Below are positions 28,276-39,400 of a DNA stretch of 64,000 nt, piece after piece. The position numbers were made by a program, and so were the translations under genes. The notes beneath the pieces were generated by a model. That model did not search any database. It had not been told where the DNA came from and saw only the letters and a list, made by a program, of their open reading frames with translations. Each line of letters begins with the position of its first letter. Position 1 is the stretch's first letter. Origin of the DNA: Spirosoma telluris (GTDB lineage: Bacteria > Bacteroidota > Bacteroidia > Cytophagales > Spirosomataceae); the NCBI GenBank assembly GCA_003259005.1, contig QLII01000001.1, forward strand, positions 4,232,501-4,296,500. Reading direction: 5' to 3'.

Positions 28276-31157
28276 ATGCGGTTCGTTTACACACTTGGAC
28301 TGTTGAGCCTATTTTTAGGCGCAGTACTTTGCCCTAGCGTTAGTCAGGCTACGCACGTACGAGCCGGAGAAATTACGACCAAACGCATCTCCCAAACCTC
28401 ACTCACTTACCAGATTACCTTTACGGCATATTTTGATGAGGTGGGCGGTAAACCAGCCTCTGACATAGCAGAGTCTTACACATTTTGTTTTGGGGACGGC
28501 TCTACGGCAGAAGTCAAACGATTTAGCCGAAAGTTTATTAATAGCAATACCTCTTCCGTCGACATTTATACGACAACGCATACATACCCAGGTCCAGGGA
28601 CATATACCATTGGCGTAACGGTTCAAAACCGAAATAAGGGCACCATCAATTTGCCTCCACCGGACGACTCACAGAATATTGCGTTCTTCGTATCGACAAC
28701 GATTCTGATCAATCCGGCTCTGTTAACCAACTCCACCCCCGTGATGCTCAACCCACCCCTGGATTCAGGACGCGTGGGTCAGAAATTCTGTCACAATCCT
28801 GCCGCCTACGATGCCGATGGCGATAGTCTCGCTTACCGATTGAGTGTGCCTAAAACGTCGCTGACAACCAATGGTTGCCAGGGGAGAAATATTGCAGTCT
28901 ATCAGGACCCCACCCGGTTTAGTACGGCCAGTGAAGCGGGCGGAGCGCCTACCTTTACCATCAACCCCATCACGGGTGAACTCTGCTGGGATGCGCCGGG
29001 CAAGGTGGGCCAGTACAACTTTGCTTTCATCATTGAGGAATGGCGCAATGGCGTGCTCATCGGGGAGATCACCGGGACATGCAGATCATTGTTGTTGATA
29101 GCCCTAACAAACGGCCTATCATTAAGCCCATTCCCGATCTGTGTGCCGAAGCGGGTACCTTGATTACCCAACCCGTCACGGCCACCGATCCCGATGGACA
29201 ACGCGTCATCATTTCAGGATTTGGCGGAGTCTTTAACATTGGACCTGATCGCCAGCCCCTACCCGCAGCCGAATTAATTCCGCCTGCTTATGCCCGGCTT
29301 ATCAATGGTGATCTGGTACAGAACCAGCCCGCCACCGCCACCTTCTCCTGGCAGACCAGTTGCAGTCAGATCCGCGATGCGCCCTATGATGTCACCTTCA
29401 AAGTGACCGATGTACCCATAAAACCCACCCCTTCGCTGGTCTCCTTCCAGACCTTCCGAATTCAATTGGTGGGACCCGCCATCAAAAACCTCACAGCCAA
29501 ACCCACCGCCACTGCTAATGGACGAGCCATCCAGCTCACCTGGGATGCCTATGCTTGTGGTAATCCAGGAACAACCATTAGTATCTATCGGAAAGAAGGT
29601 TGTGTTCCCGATGACCCGGACAAATGCGTCACTGGCGTGCCAGCAGGCTATACCAAAATAGCCACCGTGCCCAGCACCGCTACCACCTATATCGACACCA
29701 CCACCCTCAAACGGGGCGTCTCCTACGCCTACCGACTGGTGGCCGTCTACCCTGATGTTAACGGCGGATTCAATGGGGGCGTCAGCCTCTCCTCCAACAA
29801 AGCCTGCCTCGAACTGCCCCTGCTGGCCCCCGTCATCACTCAGGTCACCGTCGACTCCACCAATACCTCCACCGGACAGATTACCGTCCGGTGGACAAGA
29901 CCCATCGGACTCAACCCCGGTGACCTGGGCGCCCCCTACCAGTACCGGCTCCAACGAGCCACCGGGCTGGCGGGCACCAACTTCACCCCCATCGCCACCA
30001 TCAACACTACCCTCGCCCCCACAGCGGCCGACACCCTCTTCGTCGACAAAGGCACCTCCAGCTCCGCCCTCAACACCGAGGTCAATGCCTACCGCTACCG
30101 GCTCGAGTTCTACTACACAGCTCCCAATGGCACCCTGACCCAACTCGACATTACCGAACCGGCCTCCTCGGTCCGACTGGCAGCCGCCCCCGCCAACCGA
30201 CAGATCACCCTCTCCTGGCAGGCCAACACCCCCTGGTCCAACGACAACCAGATCCACGACATCTACCGATCAAGATCAGGGCCCAAAGGACCCTTCAACA
30301 AAATCCGCGAAGTTAAGGTTACCACGCCCACCTACAGCTTCACCGATGATGGGTCGGATACTTTCCTGGCCGATGGCAACACCGCCCGGACCCTGTCGGC
30401 AGACTCCTCCTACTGCTACCGGGTGATGACCAGGGGCCAGTACACCGATCCGCAACTGAGTCGGCTCGTCCTGCTGCCAACTACAGCCAGGTCTTCTGTG
30501 CCTCCCCCTCCGACACGACCAAGCCCTGCCCCCCAGCCTGAAGGTGGACAGCCTGAACTGTGCGGCTCTGAGCTCAGAGGCTCTCTGTGACCAGAGCAGC
30601 TTCACCAACAAGCTCAGCTGGCAGCCTGGCGCGGGACCCACCTGTGATCCTAACATTGCCAGTTACAAGATCTACTATGGTCGCTACCAGACCGACACGC
30701 TGGGCTGCTGACCAGTGTGGATACCCCCACTCTGAAGTATGACCACAGTGGGCTGCCGACGGTGGCGGGTTGTTATTATGTGACGGCCATCAGCAAGCGG
30801 GGTCTGGAGAGTCTGCCTTCCAACCGGGTGTGTGTGGATGCCTGCCCGAGTCTGGTTTTGCCCAATGTGTTCACCCCCAATGGGGATGGCAAGAATGATG
30901 TGTTCCAGCCGCTTCGGTGTCCCCGGTTCGTTACCAGCATTGGTTTTGTGGTCTACAACCGGTGGGGAGCCAAGGTCTATGAGGGAACGGGGGCGACACT
31001 GGCCTGGGATGGCAAGAGTCTGGATGGGGTGGACCTGCCCACGGGTTTGTACTATTATCAGGCCACGGTGAGTTATGCGATGCTGGATAAGAACGCTCCG
31101 CCCCAGATCATCAAGGGATGGGTTCAGATTCTCCGTGAAGGCGTATCCGCCAGGTAA
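28276..31157 (+). CDS. Secreted T9SS-type protein with gliding-motility C-terminal domain, copy 1 (four 1-bp frame breaks)
   Basis: Protein of 961 residues after adding one base at each of four runs (29072-29073, 30477-30478, 30529-30534, 30702-30704). The ATG 28276 starts a signal peptide (RFVYTLGLLSLFLGAVLC). Order of parts: a conserved N-terminal HVRAGEITTKRIS region, a PKD-like strand (HTYPGPGTYTIGVTV), cadherin/PKD-like segments (DADGDSLAYRLSV), fibronectin III-like repeats, and a type B T9SS sorting domain (LPNVFTPNGDGKNDVFQ ... GLYYYQATV). Comparison with copy 2 shows directly that three of the breaks are missing bases. It is a likely cell-surface adhesin or gliding-associated protein; the ligand is unknown. 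Confidence 0.88.
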
Positions 31158-31162
31158 AAAGG

Positions 31163-31239
31163 GAAGTGGGTGGAGTAAGTGAAGTGGGCTGCATAAACTC
31201 ACTTCATTTACTATACTCATTTCACCTACTCCACTTAAT
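31163..31239. repeat. Imperfect inverted repeat, AAGTGGGTGGAGTAAG words
   Basis: Left arm about 31163-31190 and right arm about 31201-31239 pair with gaps. It follows the stop codon of copy 1 directly. The corresponding structure after copy 2 has changed sequence on both arms. Confidence 0.55.
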
Positions 31240-31276
31240 TTACTAATTTGCCATTAACCCATATCCAAACGGGATA

Positions 31277-31284
31277 TAGTTTTG
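31277..31284 (+). promoter_or_regulatory. Candidate -7 box of copy 2
   Basis: TAGTTTTG fits the Bacteroidota TAnnTTTG box and lies 38 bp before the ATG at 31322. No clear -33 box was found at the right distance. Confidence 0.35.
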
Positions 31285-31321
31285 TCAGTTGAAATCGTTG
31301 TAATTGAAAAAGAATAATTTT

Positions 31322-34203
31322 ATGCGGTTCGTTTACACACTTGGGTTAGTATGCCTTTTTCTTGGCGCAGTATTATGGCCCAGCGTTAGTCAGGCTACCC
31401 ACGTGAGGGCGGGCGAGATTACGACTAAGCGCATCTCTCAAACCTCACTCACGTATAAGGTTACCTTTACAGCTTACTATGATGAGACTCCTGCCGGGAA
31501 ACAGGCCGCTAATCAGGCAGAGCCTTATACCATCTGTTTCGGCGACGGTACTACCCTAGAAGTTAAGCGAAGTGGCCGTGTGTATATCAATGGTAATACT
31601 TCCTCTGTTGACACCTACACAGCGGTTCATACCTATCCTGGACCAGGGGTGTACACCATTGGAATAACCGTACCAAACCGAAATCTTAATACAAAAAATT
31701 TACCGGCCCCATCCGATAACATTCGGTTTTTCGTATCAACGACAATTCTGATCAATCCAGCTCTGTTAACCAACTCCACCCCCGTGATGCTCAACCCACC
31801 CCTGGATTCAGGACGCGTGGGCCAGAAGTTCTGCCACAACCCGGCCGCTTTCGATGCCGATGGCGATAGTCTCGCCTACCGATTGAGTGTGCCCAAAACA
31901 TCCTCAACGGATAATGGCTGTACGGGCCCTGCAATCCCGGGCTATCAGGATCCCACGCGGTTTAGTACGGCCAGTGAAGCGGGCGGAGCGCCTACCTTTA
32001 CCATCAACCCCATCACGGGTGAACTCTGCTGGGATGCGCCCGGTCAAGTGGGCCAGTACAACTTTGCTTTCATCATTGAGGAATGGCGCAATGGCGTGCT
32101 CATCGGGGAGATCACCCGGGATATGCAGATTTTTGTTGTTGATAGCCCTAATAAACGGCCTATCATTAAGCCCATTCCCGATCTGTGTGCCGAAGCGGGT
32201 ACCTTGATTACCCAACCCGTCACGGCCACCGATCCCGATGGACAACGCGTCATCATTTCAGGATTTGGCGGAGTTTTCAATGTAGGGCCTGATGGAAAAG
32301 CACTGGCTCCTGGGGAGTTAATTCCGCCTGCTTATGCTCGCCTTATCAATGGTGATCTGGTACAGAACCAACCTGCTACGGCCACCTTCAGTTGGCAAAC
32401 CAGCTGTGCCCAGATCCGCGATGCACCCTATGATGTCACCTTCAAAGTGACCGATGTGCCTACAAAGCCTACCGCTTCGCTGGTCTCCTTCCAGACCTTC
32501 CGAATTCAATTGGTGGGACCCGCCATCAAAAACCTCACAGCCAAACCCACCGCCACTGCCAATGGACGAGCCATCCAGCTCACCTGGGATGCCTACTCCT
32601 GTGCGAGTCCGGGCACTACCATCAGCATCTACCGGAAAGAAGGCTGTGATGATGTCATCTCAGGAACCTGTGTCACCGGCGTGCCAGCAGGCTATACCAA
32701 AATAGCCACCGTGCCCAGCACCGCTACCACCTATATCGACACCACCACCCTCAAACGGGGCGTCTCCTACGCCTACCGACTGGTGGCCGTCTACTCCGAT
32801 GTTAACGGCGGATTCAATGGGGGCGTCAGCCTCTCCTCCAACAAAGCCTGCCTCGAACTGCCCCTGCTGGCCCCCGTCATCACTCAGGTCACCGTCGACT
32901 CCACCAATACCTCCACCGGACAGATTACCGTCCGGTGGACAAGACCCATCGGACTCAACCCCGGTGACCTGGGCGCCCCCTACCAGTACCGGCTCCAACG
33001 AGCCACCGGGCTGGCGGGCACCAACTTCACCCCCATCGCCACCATCAACACTACCCTCGCCCCCACAGCGGCCGACACCCTCTTCGTCGACAAAGGCACC
33101 TCCAGCTCCGCCCTCAACACCGAGGTCAATGCCTACCGCTACCGGCTCGAGTTCTACTACACAGCTCCCAATGGCACCCTGACCCAACTCGACATTACCG
33201 AACCGGCCTCCTCGGTCCGACTGGCAGCCGCCCCCGCCAACCGACAGATCACCCTCTCCTGGCAGGCCAACACCCCCTGGTCCAACGACAACCAGATCCA
33301 CGACATCTACCGATCAAGATCAGGGCCCAAAGGACCCTTCAACAAAATCCGCGAAGTTAAGGTTACCACGCCCACCTACAGCTTCACCGATGATGGGTCG
33401 GACACCTTCCTGGCCGATGGCAACACCGCCCGGACCCTGTCGGCAGACTCCTCCTACTGCTACCGGGTGATGACCAGGGGCCAGTACACCGATCCGCAAC
33501 TGAGTCGGCTCGTCCTGCTGCCCAACTACAGCCAGGTCTTCTGTGCCTCCCCTTCCGACACGACCAAGCCCTGCCCCCCAGCCTGAAGGTGGACAGCCTG
33601 AACTGTGCGGCTCTGAGCTCAGAGGCTCTCTGTGACCAGAGCAGCTTCACCAACAAGCTCAGCTGGCAGCCTGGCGCGGGACCCACCTGTGATCCTAACA
33701 TTGCCAGTTACAAGATCTACTATGGTCGCTACCAGACCGACACGCTGGGGCTGCTGACCAGTGTGGATACCCCCACTCTGAAGTATGACCACAGTGGGCT
33801 GCCGACGGTGGCGGGTTGTTATTATGTGACGGCCATCAGCAAGCGGGGTCTGGAGAGTCTGCCTTCCAACCGGGTGTGTGTGGATGCCTGCCCGAGTCTG
33901 GTTTTGCCCAATGTGTTCACCCCCAATGGGGATGGCAAGAATGATGTGTTCCAGCCGCTTCGGTGTCCCCGGTTCGTTACCAGCATTGGTTTTGTGGTCT
34001 ACAACCGGTGGGGAGCCAAGGTCTATGAGGGTATGGGTCCCACTCTGGCCTGGGATGGCAAGAGTCTGGATGGGGTGGACCTGCCGACGGGTTTGTACTA
34101 TTATCAGGCCACGGTGAGTTATGCGATGCTGGATAAGAACGCTCCGCCCCAGATCATCAAGGGATGGGTTCAGATTCTCAGAGAGGGCGTATCCGCCAGG
34201 TAA
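31322..34203 (+). CDS. Secreted T9SS-type protein with gliding-motility C-terminal domain, copy 2 (1-bp frame break)
   Basis: Tandem paralog of the previous gene, 960 residues after adding one C to the six-C run 33574-33579. The ATG 31322 matches the start of copy 1; an in-frame TTG at 31304 is less likely. It has the same parts: signal peptide, HVRAGEITTKRIS, PKD-like HTYPGPGVYTIGITV, FN3-like repeats and a C-terminal sorting domain (PNVFTPNGDGKNDVFQ). The first 130 residues differ clearly from copy 1. From about residue 450 the two are almost identical at the DNA level. The remaining break separates the body from the sorting domain and occurs at the same run in copy 1. Confidence 0.88.
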
Positions 34204-34209
34204 AAAGGG

Positions 34210-34263
34210 AAGTGGGTGAAGTAGGTTTATCCAGCCCACTTCACTCACTCCACCTACTTCACT
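34210..34263. terminator. Inverted repeat between convergent genes, AAGTGGGTGAAGTAGG words
   Basis: Left arm about 34210-34225 pairs with the CCTACTTCACTT stretch at about 34252-34263. It follows the stop of copy 2 and ends a few bases before the stop of the YebC-type gene. Confidence 0.6.
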
Positions 34264-34267
34264 TAAT

Positions 34268-34981
34268 TTACTTCATATTATGATACACCGTCTGCACATC
34301 GTCATCTTCTTCGATGCGCTCGATGAGTTTTTCGACGTCGGCGACTTCCTCGTCGGTTAACTCTTTGTAATCGTTGGGGATTCGCTCGAATTCCGCCTGT
34401 TTGATTTCGTAGCCTTTTTCTTCCAGAAATTTCTGAATGCTCCCGAAAGCGGTGAACTCGCCATAAATAATATACTGGTTAGCTTCATCGTCGAGCTCGA
34501 CGTCATCACCCCCAACGTCAATTAATTCCAGTTCCAGTTCTTCCTGATCAATCCCATCTGCCGGAATCCGGAATACCGATTTACGGTCGAACATAAAGTC
34601 GAGCATGCCCTGTGTACCCAGACTACCGCCTAGTTTGTTCAGGTAACTACGAACATTGGCAACTGTACGGTTGTGGTTATCAGTAGCGGTTTCAATGACA
34701 AGCGCAATGCCATGCGGGGCATAGGCTTCATACACGATTTCTTTATAGTCCTCCTGATCCTTAGACGAAGCTTTTTTGATGGCTCGGTCTACATTTTCTT
34801 TCGGCATATTAGCCGCTTTGGCATTCTGGATAATGGCCCGAAGCCGACCATTACTATCAGGATCGGGACCGCCACTTTTGACGGCCATCACGATGTCTTT
34901 TCCGATGCGGGTAAAGGTTTTGGCCATTTGCCCCCAACGTTTCATTTTCCGGGCTTTCCGGTATTCAAATGCGCGTCCCAT
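34268..34981 (-). CDS. YebC/PmpR family regulator
   Basis: Protein of 237 residues of the YebC/PmpR (TACO1) family, proposed to act as transcription regulators or in translation. The N-terminus is MGRAFEYRKARKMKRWGQMAKTF, followed by IGKDIVMAVKSGGPDPDSNGRLR, NMPKENVDRAIKKA and GGSLGTQGMLDFMFDRKSVF, all characteristic. Length is normal. It lies downstream of lysA on the same strand, separated by a 30-bp hairpin. Confidence 0.93.
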   Translation of the reverse strand: MGRAFEYRKARKMKRWGQMAKTFTRIGKDIVMAVKSGGPDPDSNGRLRAIIQNAKAANMPKENVDRAIKKASSKDQEDYKEIVYEAYAPHGIALVIETATDNHNRTVANVRSYLNKLGGSLGTQGMLDFMFDRKSVFRIPADGIDQEELELELIDVGGDDVELDDEANQYIIYGEFTAFGSIQKFLEEKGYEIKQAEFERIPNDYKELTDEEVADVEKLIERIEEDDDVQTVYHNMK

Positions 34982-34990
34982 TGTTTAAAA

Positions 34991-35073
34991 GTGAAGAATT
35001 AAGAGTGATGAATGAAGAATAAAAGTCTAAATGATATGAAGCTATTCTTCACTCATCACTCTTAATTCTTCAC
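34991..35073. repeat. 30-bp inverted repeat overlapping the lysA 3' end
   Basis: Arms 34991-35020 and 35044-35073 match at 29 of 30 positions with a 23-nt loop. The right arm lies inside lysA and encodes its last residues, EELRVMSEE, so the hairpin straddles the stop codon. Confidence 0.85.
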
Positions 35074-36307
35074 TAAATATATCTACATCTACCTGTCCCC
35101 GCAGCAAATCCTCGAAGGTTTCGCGCTGGCGAATCAGGTAAGGTTTCCCTTCATAAACCAGTACTTCAGCAGGCCGAAAACGAGCGTTGTAGTTCGACGA
35201 CATACTAAACCCATAGGCCCCCGCATTCTCAAACGACAATACATCACCAGGGCGAACCTCAGGCAATGGACGGTCGGTGGCGAAGGTATCCGTCTCACAG
35301 ATGTACCCCACAACATTGTAGGTTTTCGTAGAACCCGCCGGATTCGAGATATTTTTGATGTCGTGATACGAATCGTACATCATGGGTCGAATAAGGTGGT
35401 TCAGGCCGGAATCTACCGCTACGAATGTCCGCGTAGGGTTTTCTTTGACAATGTTCGTTTTGACCAGCAAATGTCCACTCTCACTAACCAGAAACTTGCC
35501 CGGCTCGAACCATAACTCTAATTCACGGCCATATTGCTGGCAGAAATTCTGGAACGCAGCCGACACCTGACGGCCTAGTTCGGCAACATCCGTAATGTGA
35601 TCACCCTCTTTATAGGAAACTTTAAACCCACTACCGAAATCAATAAAGGTCAAGTTTGGGTAGTCGCTGGCCAGATCGAACAGCACGTCGGCTCCTTTCA
35701 GAAAAGCATTGGCGTTCTTAAAATCCGAACCGGTATGAATGTGCAAACCCGCCACTGAAATCTGATATTGATCGACGATGGCCAACATATCGGCCCGTTG
35801 TAGAATCGAAATACCAAATTTGGAGTCGGCATGGCCCGTCGAAATTTTAATATTTCCCCCTTCACTAATGTGCGGGTTGATCCGAATACTAACCGGCACC
35901 TGACTCCCATAGTTTTGCCCAACCCATTCAAGCAGTGGCAGGCTATCCACGTTCAGTTGGAGCCCTAACTCAATGGCTTCGCGGATTTCCCCGAACGAAA
36001 CCCCGCTGGGCGTAAACATAATCTGGCTGGGTGAAAAACCGGCCAGCATACCCATCCGCGCTTCATTAACCGAAACCGAATCCATTTCCACGCCCTGCTG
36101 CCGCATCAATTTCAGAATCGATACGTTGGTAAGCGCCTTCGCTGCGTATTTTATCTTAAGGTTAACTCCGGCAAATGAAGACCGAAGCAAGCCAATTTTT
36201 TCGATAATTTTATCGGCATCATATACATATAATGGCAGCCCGAACTCGTCGGCTATGTCCAGTACATCAACGCCCTGAATCTGGTAGGTTTGGTTATTTA
36301 GTTGCAT
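35042..36307 (-). CDS. lysA: Diaminopimelate decarboxylase
   Basis: PLP enzyme that converts meso-diaminopimelate to lysine, the last step of lysine synthesis; 421 residues. The PLP-binding lysine is K57 (KYAAKALT). Also present are the phosphate-binding Gly-rich segment (IDFGSGFKV), FEPGKFLV and the active-site cysteine CETDTFATD, and ENAGAYGFSMSSNYN near the C-terminus. The last nine residues before the stop are encoded by a hairpin arm and probably were added when the repeat arose. dapB (3 kb) and aspartokinase (63 kb) belong to the same pathway. Confidence 0.96.
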   Translation of the reverse strand: MQLNNQTYQIQGVDVLDIADEFGLPLYVYDADKIIEKIGLLRSSFAGVNLKIKYAAKALTNVSILKLMRQQGVEMDSVSVNEARMGMLAGFSPSQIMFTPSGVSFGEIREAIELGLQLNVDSLPLLEWVGQNYGSQVPVSIRINPHISEGGNIKISTGHADSKFGISILQRADMLAIVDQYQISVAGLHIHTGSDFKNANAFLKGADVLFDLASDYPNLTFIDFGSGFKVSYKEGDHITDVAELGRQVSAAFQNFCQQYGRELELWFEPGKFLVSESGHLLVKTNIVKENPTRTFVAVDSGLNHLIRPMMYDSYHDIKNISNPAGSTKTYNVVGYICETDTFATDRPLPEVRPGDVLSFENAGAYGFSMSSNYNARFRPAEVLVYEGKPYLIRQRETFEDLLRGQVDVDIFSEELRVMSEE

Positions 36308-36432
36308 AACTTTATCAAACGAGCCGCAAATATAAGCAACAGGTAAAAGACCTACACAGTACCTATCAAATGCGAGTCTTTAGATTCTTCGGGAAGACAG
36401 TCATTTCCTAAACAAACCTGCACGTCAACAAG

Positions 36433-39400
36433 CTACTCTCGTTTATAGTAAAGGTTAGCATTCTGTTTCACAATAAGTTTTTTGAAACGTACTGATTGTG
36501 AATCTGGCACTTCAACACGGTGACCATCCATGATCGTGATTACGTCCTGTGCCCCAGGGACACAATTACAGCTCCACGTAGCTGGATTATTCCAGTTACC
36601 CGAAGCAAGTGATCGAATTCCGCCAAAGGCAATGGTTGTTTGTGTATCAAAATTTACGGGAATTGGCTCTTCATTTCCGACGCTATCAATAGCAACTGAA
36701 TAGAATCGGTAGGTTGAATCAGCCTTACCTATGTAGGAAACCTCTTTTAGAGAGGTATTGGTAACAACAGGCTTATAAGTTCCTCCGTTGACTGATACAT
36801 AAACATCATATAATCTTACTCCCGCTCCAGTATCGCTACCGTCCCAGCGTAGGGTAAGTGTCGTATCACTGCTTACCGAAGGTAATGGCTGAATAGTACT
36901 TTGGGGCAACGTTTTATCAAGTGTGTTTGTCCAGGCAGGCGTAGGAATTGGCACATTATAATCAAAAACGATGGAAGCTCTGTTCGTTATCGTGGCAGCG
37001 TGCGGTAAATCGGGTTTTGCCTGTATGGAAAAGAACAGGCTTCCCTCCCCTTCAGGAGCCGTTTGATTGGGTGGCAAAAAGCCCAGAATAGCGTCTTCGG
37101 TTAGCTCCATTGTGACTGGGTCAAGCGCGGTGTAAGTCGCTTTTAGTATGCCCGTCGAGTCATTGAAATTAGCCTCCATCCTCACAATCAACTCTTTTGC
37201 CGGACGTAAATCCCAATCACGCAAAAATGACTTTCGGCCCGGTGGTGCATAAAAATTGGTATCGGCTACGTTGAAATACCCAAATTGAAAGGTCGAAAAA
37301 TCGAACTTGTTGGCGTTAAGGGTATCAAGCACCTGCACAAACTGGGCAGCGGCCGTAGCGGTAGGGTAGTTTTCAAAACGGATCAGATAGGTAATCGGAT
37401 CTTTATCGGTTATGTAGCGTTGCGCATGTACGCCGACTGGGCCAATTTTATCGTTGGGGTCTTGGGAGGTTATTACAGCAGGGTTTATTTCACGCTCATT
37501 CTTCGGATTTGGAAACATACCTGAGCAGTTTAAACCCGTATCAAATAAACTGGGAATCCAGTTTCCTGCTGCTGCCAGAACAGCAGCACCAACACCAGCA
37601 ACAAAAGCACCCTCAGGTAAAGCCAATGTTATACCAGCTGCCAATCCTACCGATTTACTACAATCTAATATTGCTCCAGAAATAGATGACAAATAATCGC
37701 CAGCAATTGGTTTGTCATTTGTTGACTTACTAAGTAGTGAACCTTCAATTGATGAAAGTAAGTCTGAAACGTTGTTAAAACAACCCACGAAAGGTGCCCA
37801 AGGATCTATTCCTGCTAAAGCTTTACCAACAGCTGTGGACAGTGCAGCATTACAGTCCTGCGAAAGTTGGGTCATTGGTGAGCCAAAAACGGGTGTCCCA
37901 ACCCACATCTTGGCGTTAAATTTAGTAGTTTTTGGTTTTAATATGATAGGTAAAGACAATACAGTCTCGGCAGACACGTTCACCATAAGCCAATAAAGCC
38001 TTCCTGAAAAAGGTTTGCCCTGTAGACTATCAAACGTAAAATACCGTAGCGAGTCAGAGGGTACGGGTGTGTTAGTTCGACCAATTAAATCAAATTTAAA
38101 AGTGACCTCTGTTTCTTTGTTTATCGCAAAATATACCAATACGCCGTGGGCGTCCGTTTCACCCCTGTTGGCTATAGTTAAATAGTACCGTGCAGGCTGG
38201 TTGATACGTACACTAGATGGGCCTACTATACTACCATTCAGAATTGGAGCCGTTGCCTGCTTGATTTTAAATCCACTCCGAATTAGGATTTTCTGATAGT
38301 TCGGCAATGTCAGTTCAATATCCCAATCTCCAATGGATTTCGCGCGTAAATTAAGTACTGCCTGTACTCGAAAATTATCCGGATATGTCAATGAGGAGTC
38401 TGGTACTACAATTGGTGTTTCGCCATCTTTGAGCAATCTTACTTTTGTACCTGCTGATAGATTATACCCGTAAAAATTGACAGTCACATCTCCTTTGGTA
38501 CTGCCAATTCTTGGGAAAAAGTCAACCGTTTCATTAAAAAAAGTCGATGGAAATGCTACCTGTAATAGCGACTGACGCGGATTACCACCGGGTACAGGTT
38601 GTGGATAAAAAAACAATCGGTTACCGGCAAAAAGAGCAGACTCCGTCGTATACCATTGAGGTCGCTTAATGAAGCATTGAGAAGCATATTTTTTACGCTC
38701 TGTATTGAAATACGTTAAGGCAGCACAGGGCGACTCTGTAGTTGTTCCCCACCCTAAAAACATATATTGCTCCTTAGCCAGACTACTTCTTACCAACTCA
38801 CCAGTACCAAAACTGTGTATGACACTGCCCGTAATGCGATCAATTAAAAAATTGGTGAATTGATTGGGTTTGGGATTCACATAGGGACCAATCTGGGGTT
38901 GACTTCCAGAAATGAATACGTTATTACCGGAAATGGCAATGGTTGAAACAGGATAGGCAGGGCTTGGATTCCAGTTAGTAAGTTGGCCAGTAAACCGATT
39001 GACAGATGCGAGGTATTTACGGGCAACTCCATTGATTTGCGTAAACGTGCCACAGATGTATAACAGATCACCAACAATGGCGAAATCGGTAATACTCCTT
39101 GCATCAGCATTTAGCGTAAAGGGCAGCACAGAGCCATTCACCGAAATAGCAGCCATACCCGACGGGCGCATTTGCCCATTGGCCGATTCGTATATGCCAA
39201 GCGTGTATAGCACCGTATCGACCGGTAGTAACTTCGTGAAACTTTGGGATAAGGTGCCCTGATTCAAAAATCGAAACGTACCCGGATTCAGTTTATCACC
39301 CGTTGGAATATCATAGGCCCCAATTGATTCATTTGGAGCCCGCTGCCCGGACTGAACTACCCAGAGTACGTTATCGACCGTTGCCAGTTTATTGACTGCC

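Noticed and set aside
29274..30257. Glycine-rich 327-residue minus-strand frame (and its twin at 32660-33301)
   Set aside because: It is the mirror of the C-rich coding sequence of the T9SS proteins; composition is a pure shadow (Gly/Val/Asp runs) and no domain is visible.
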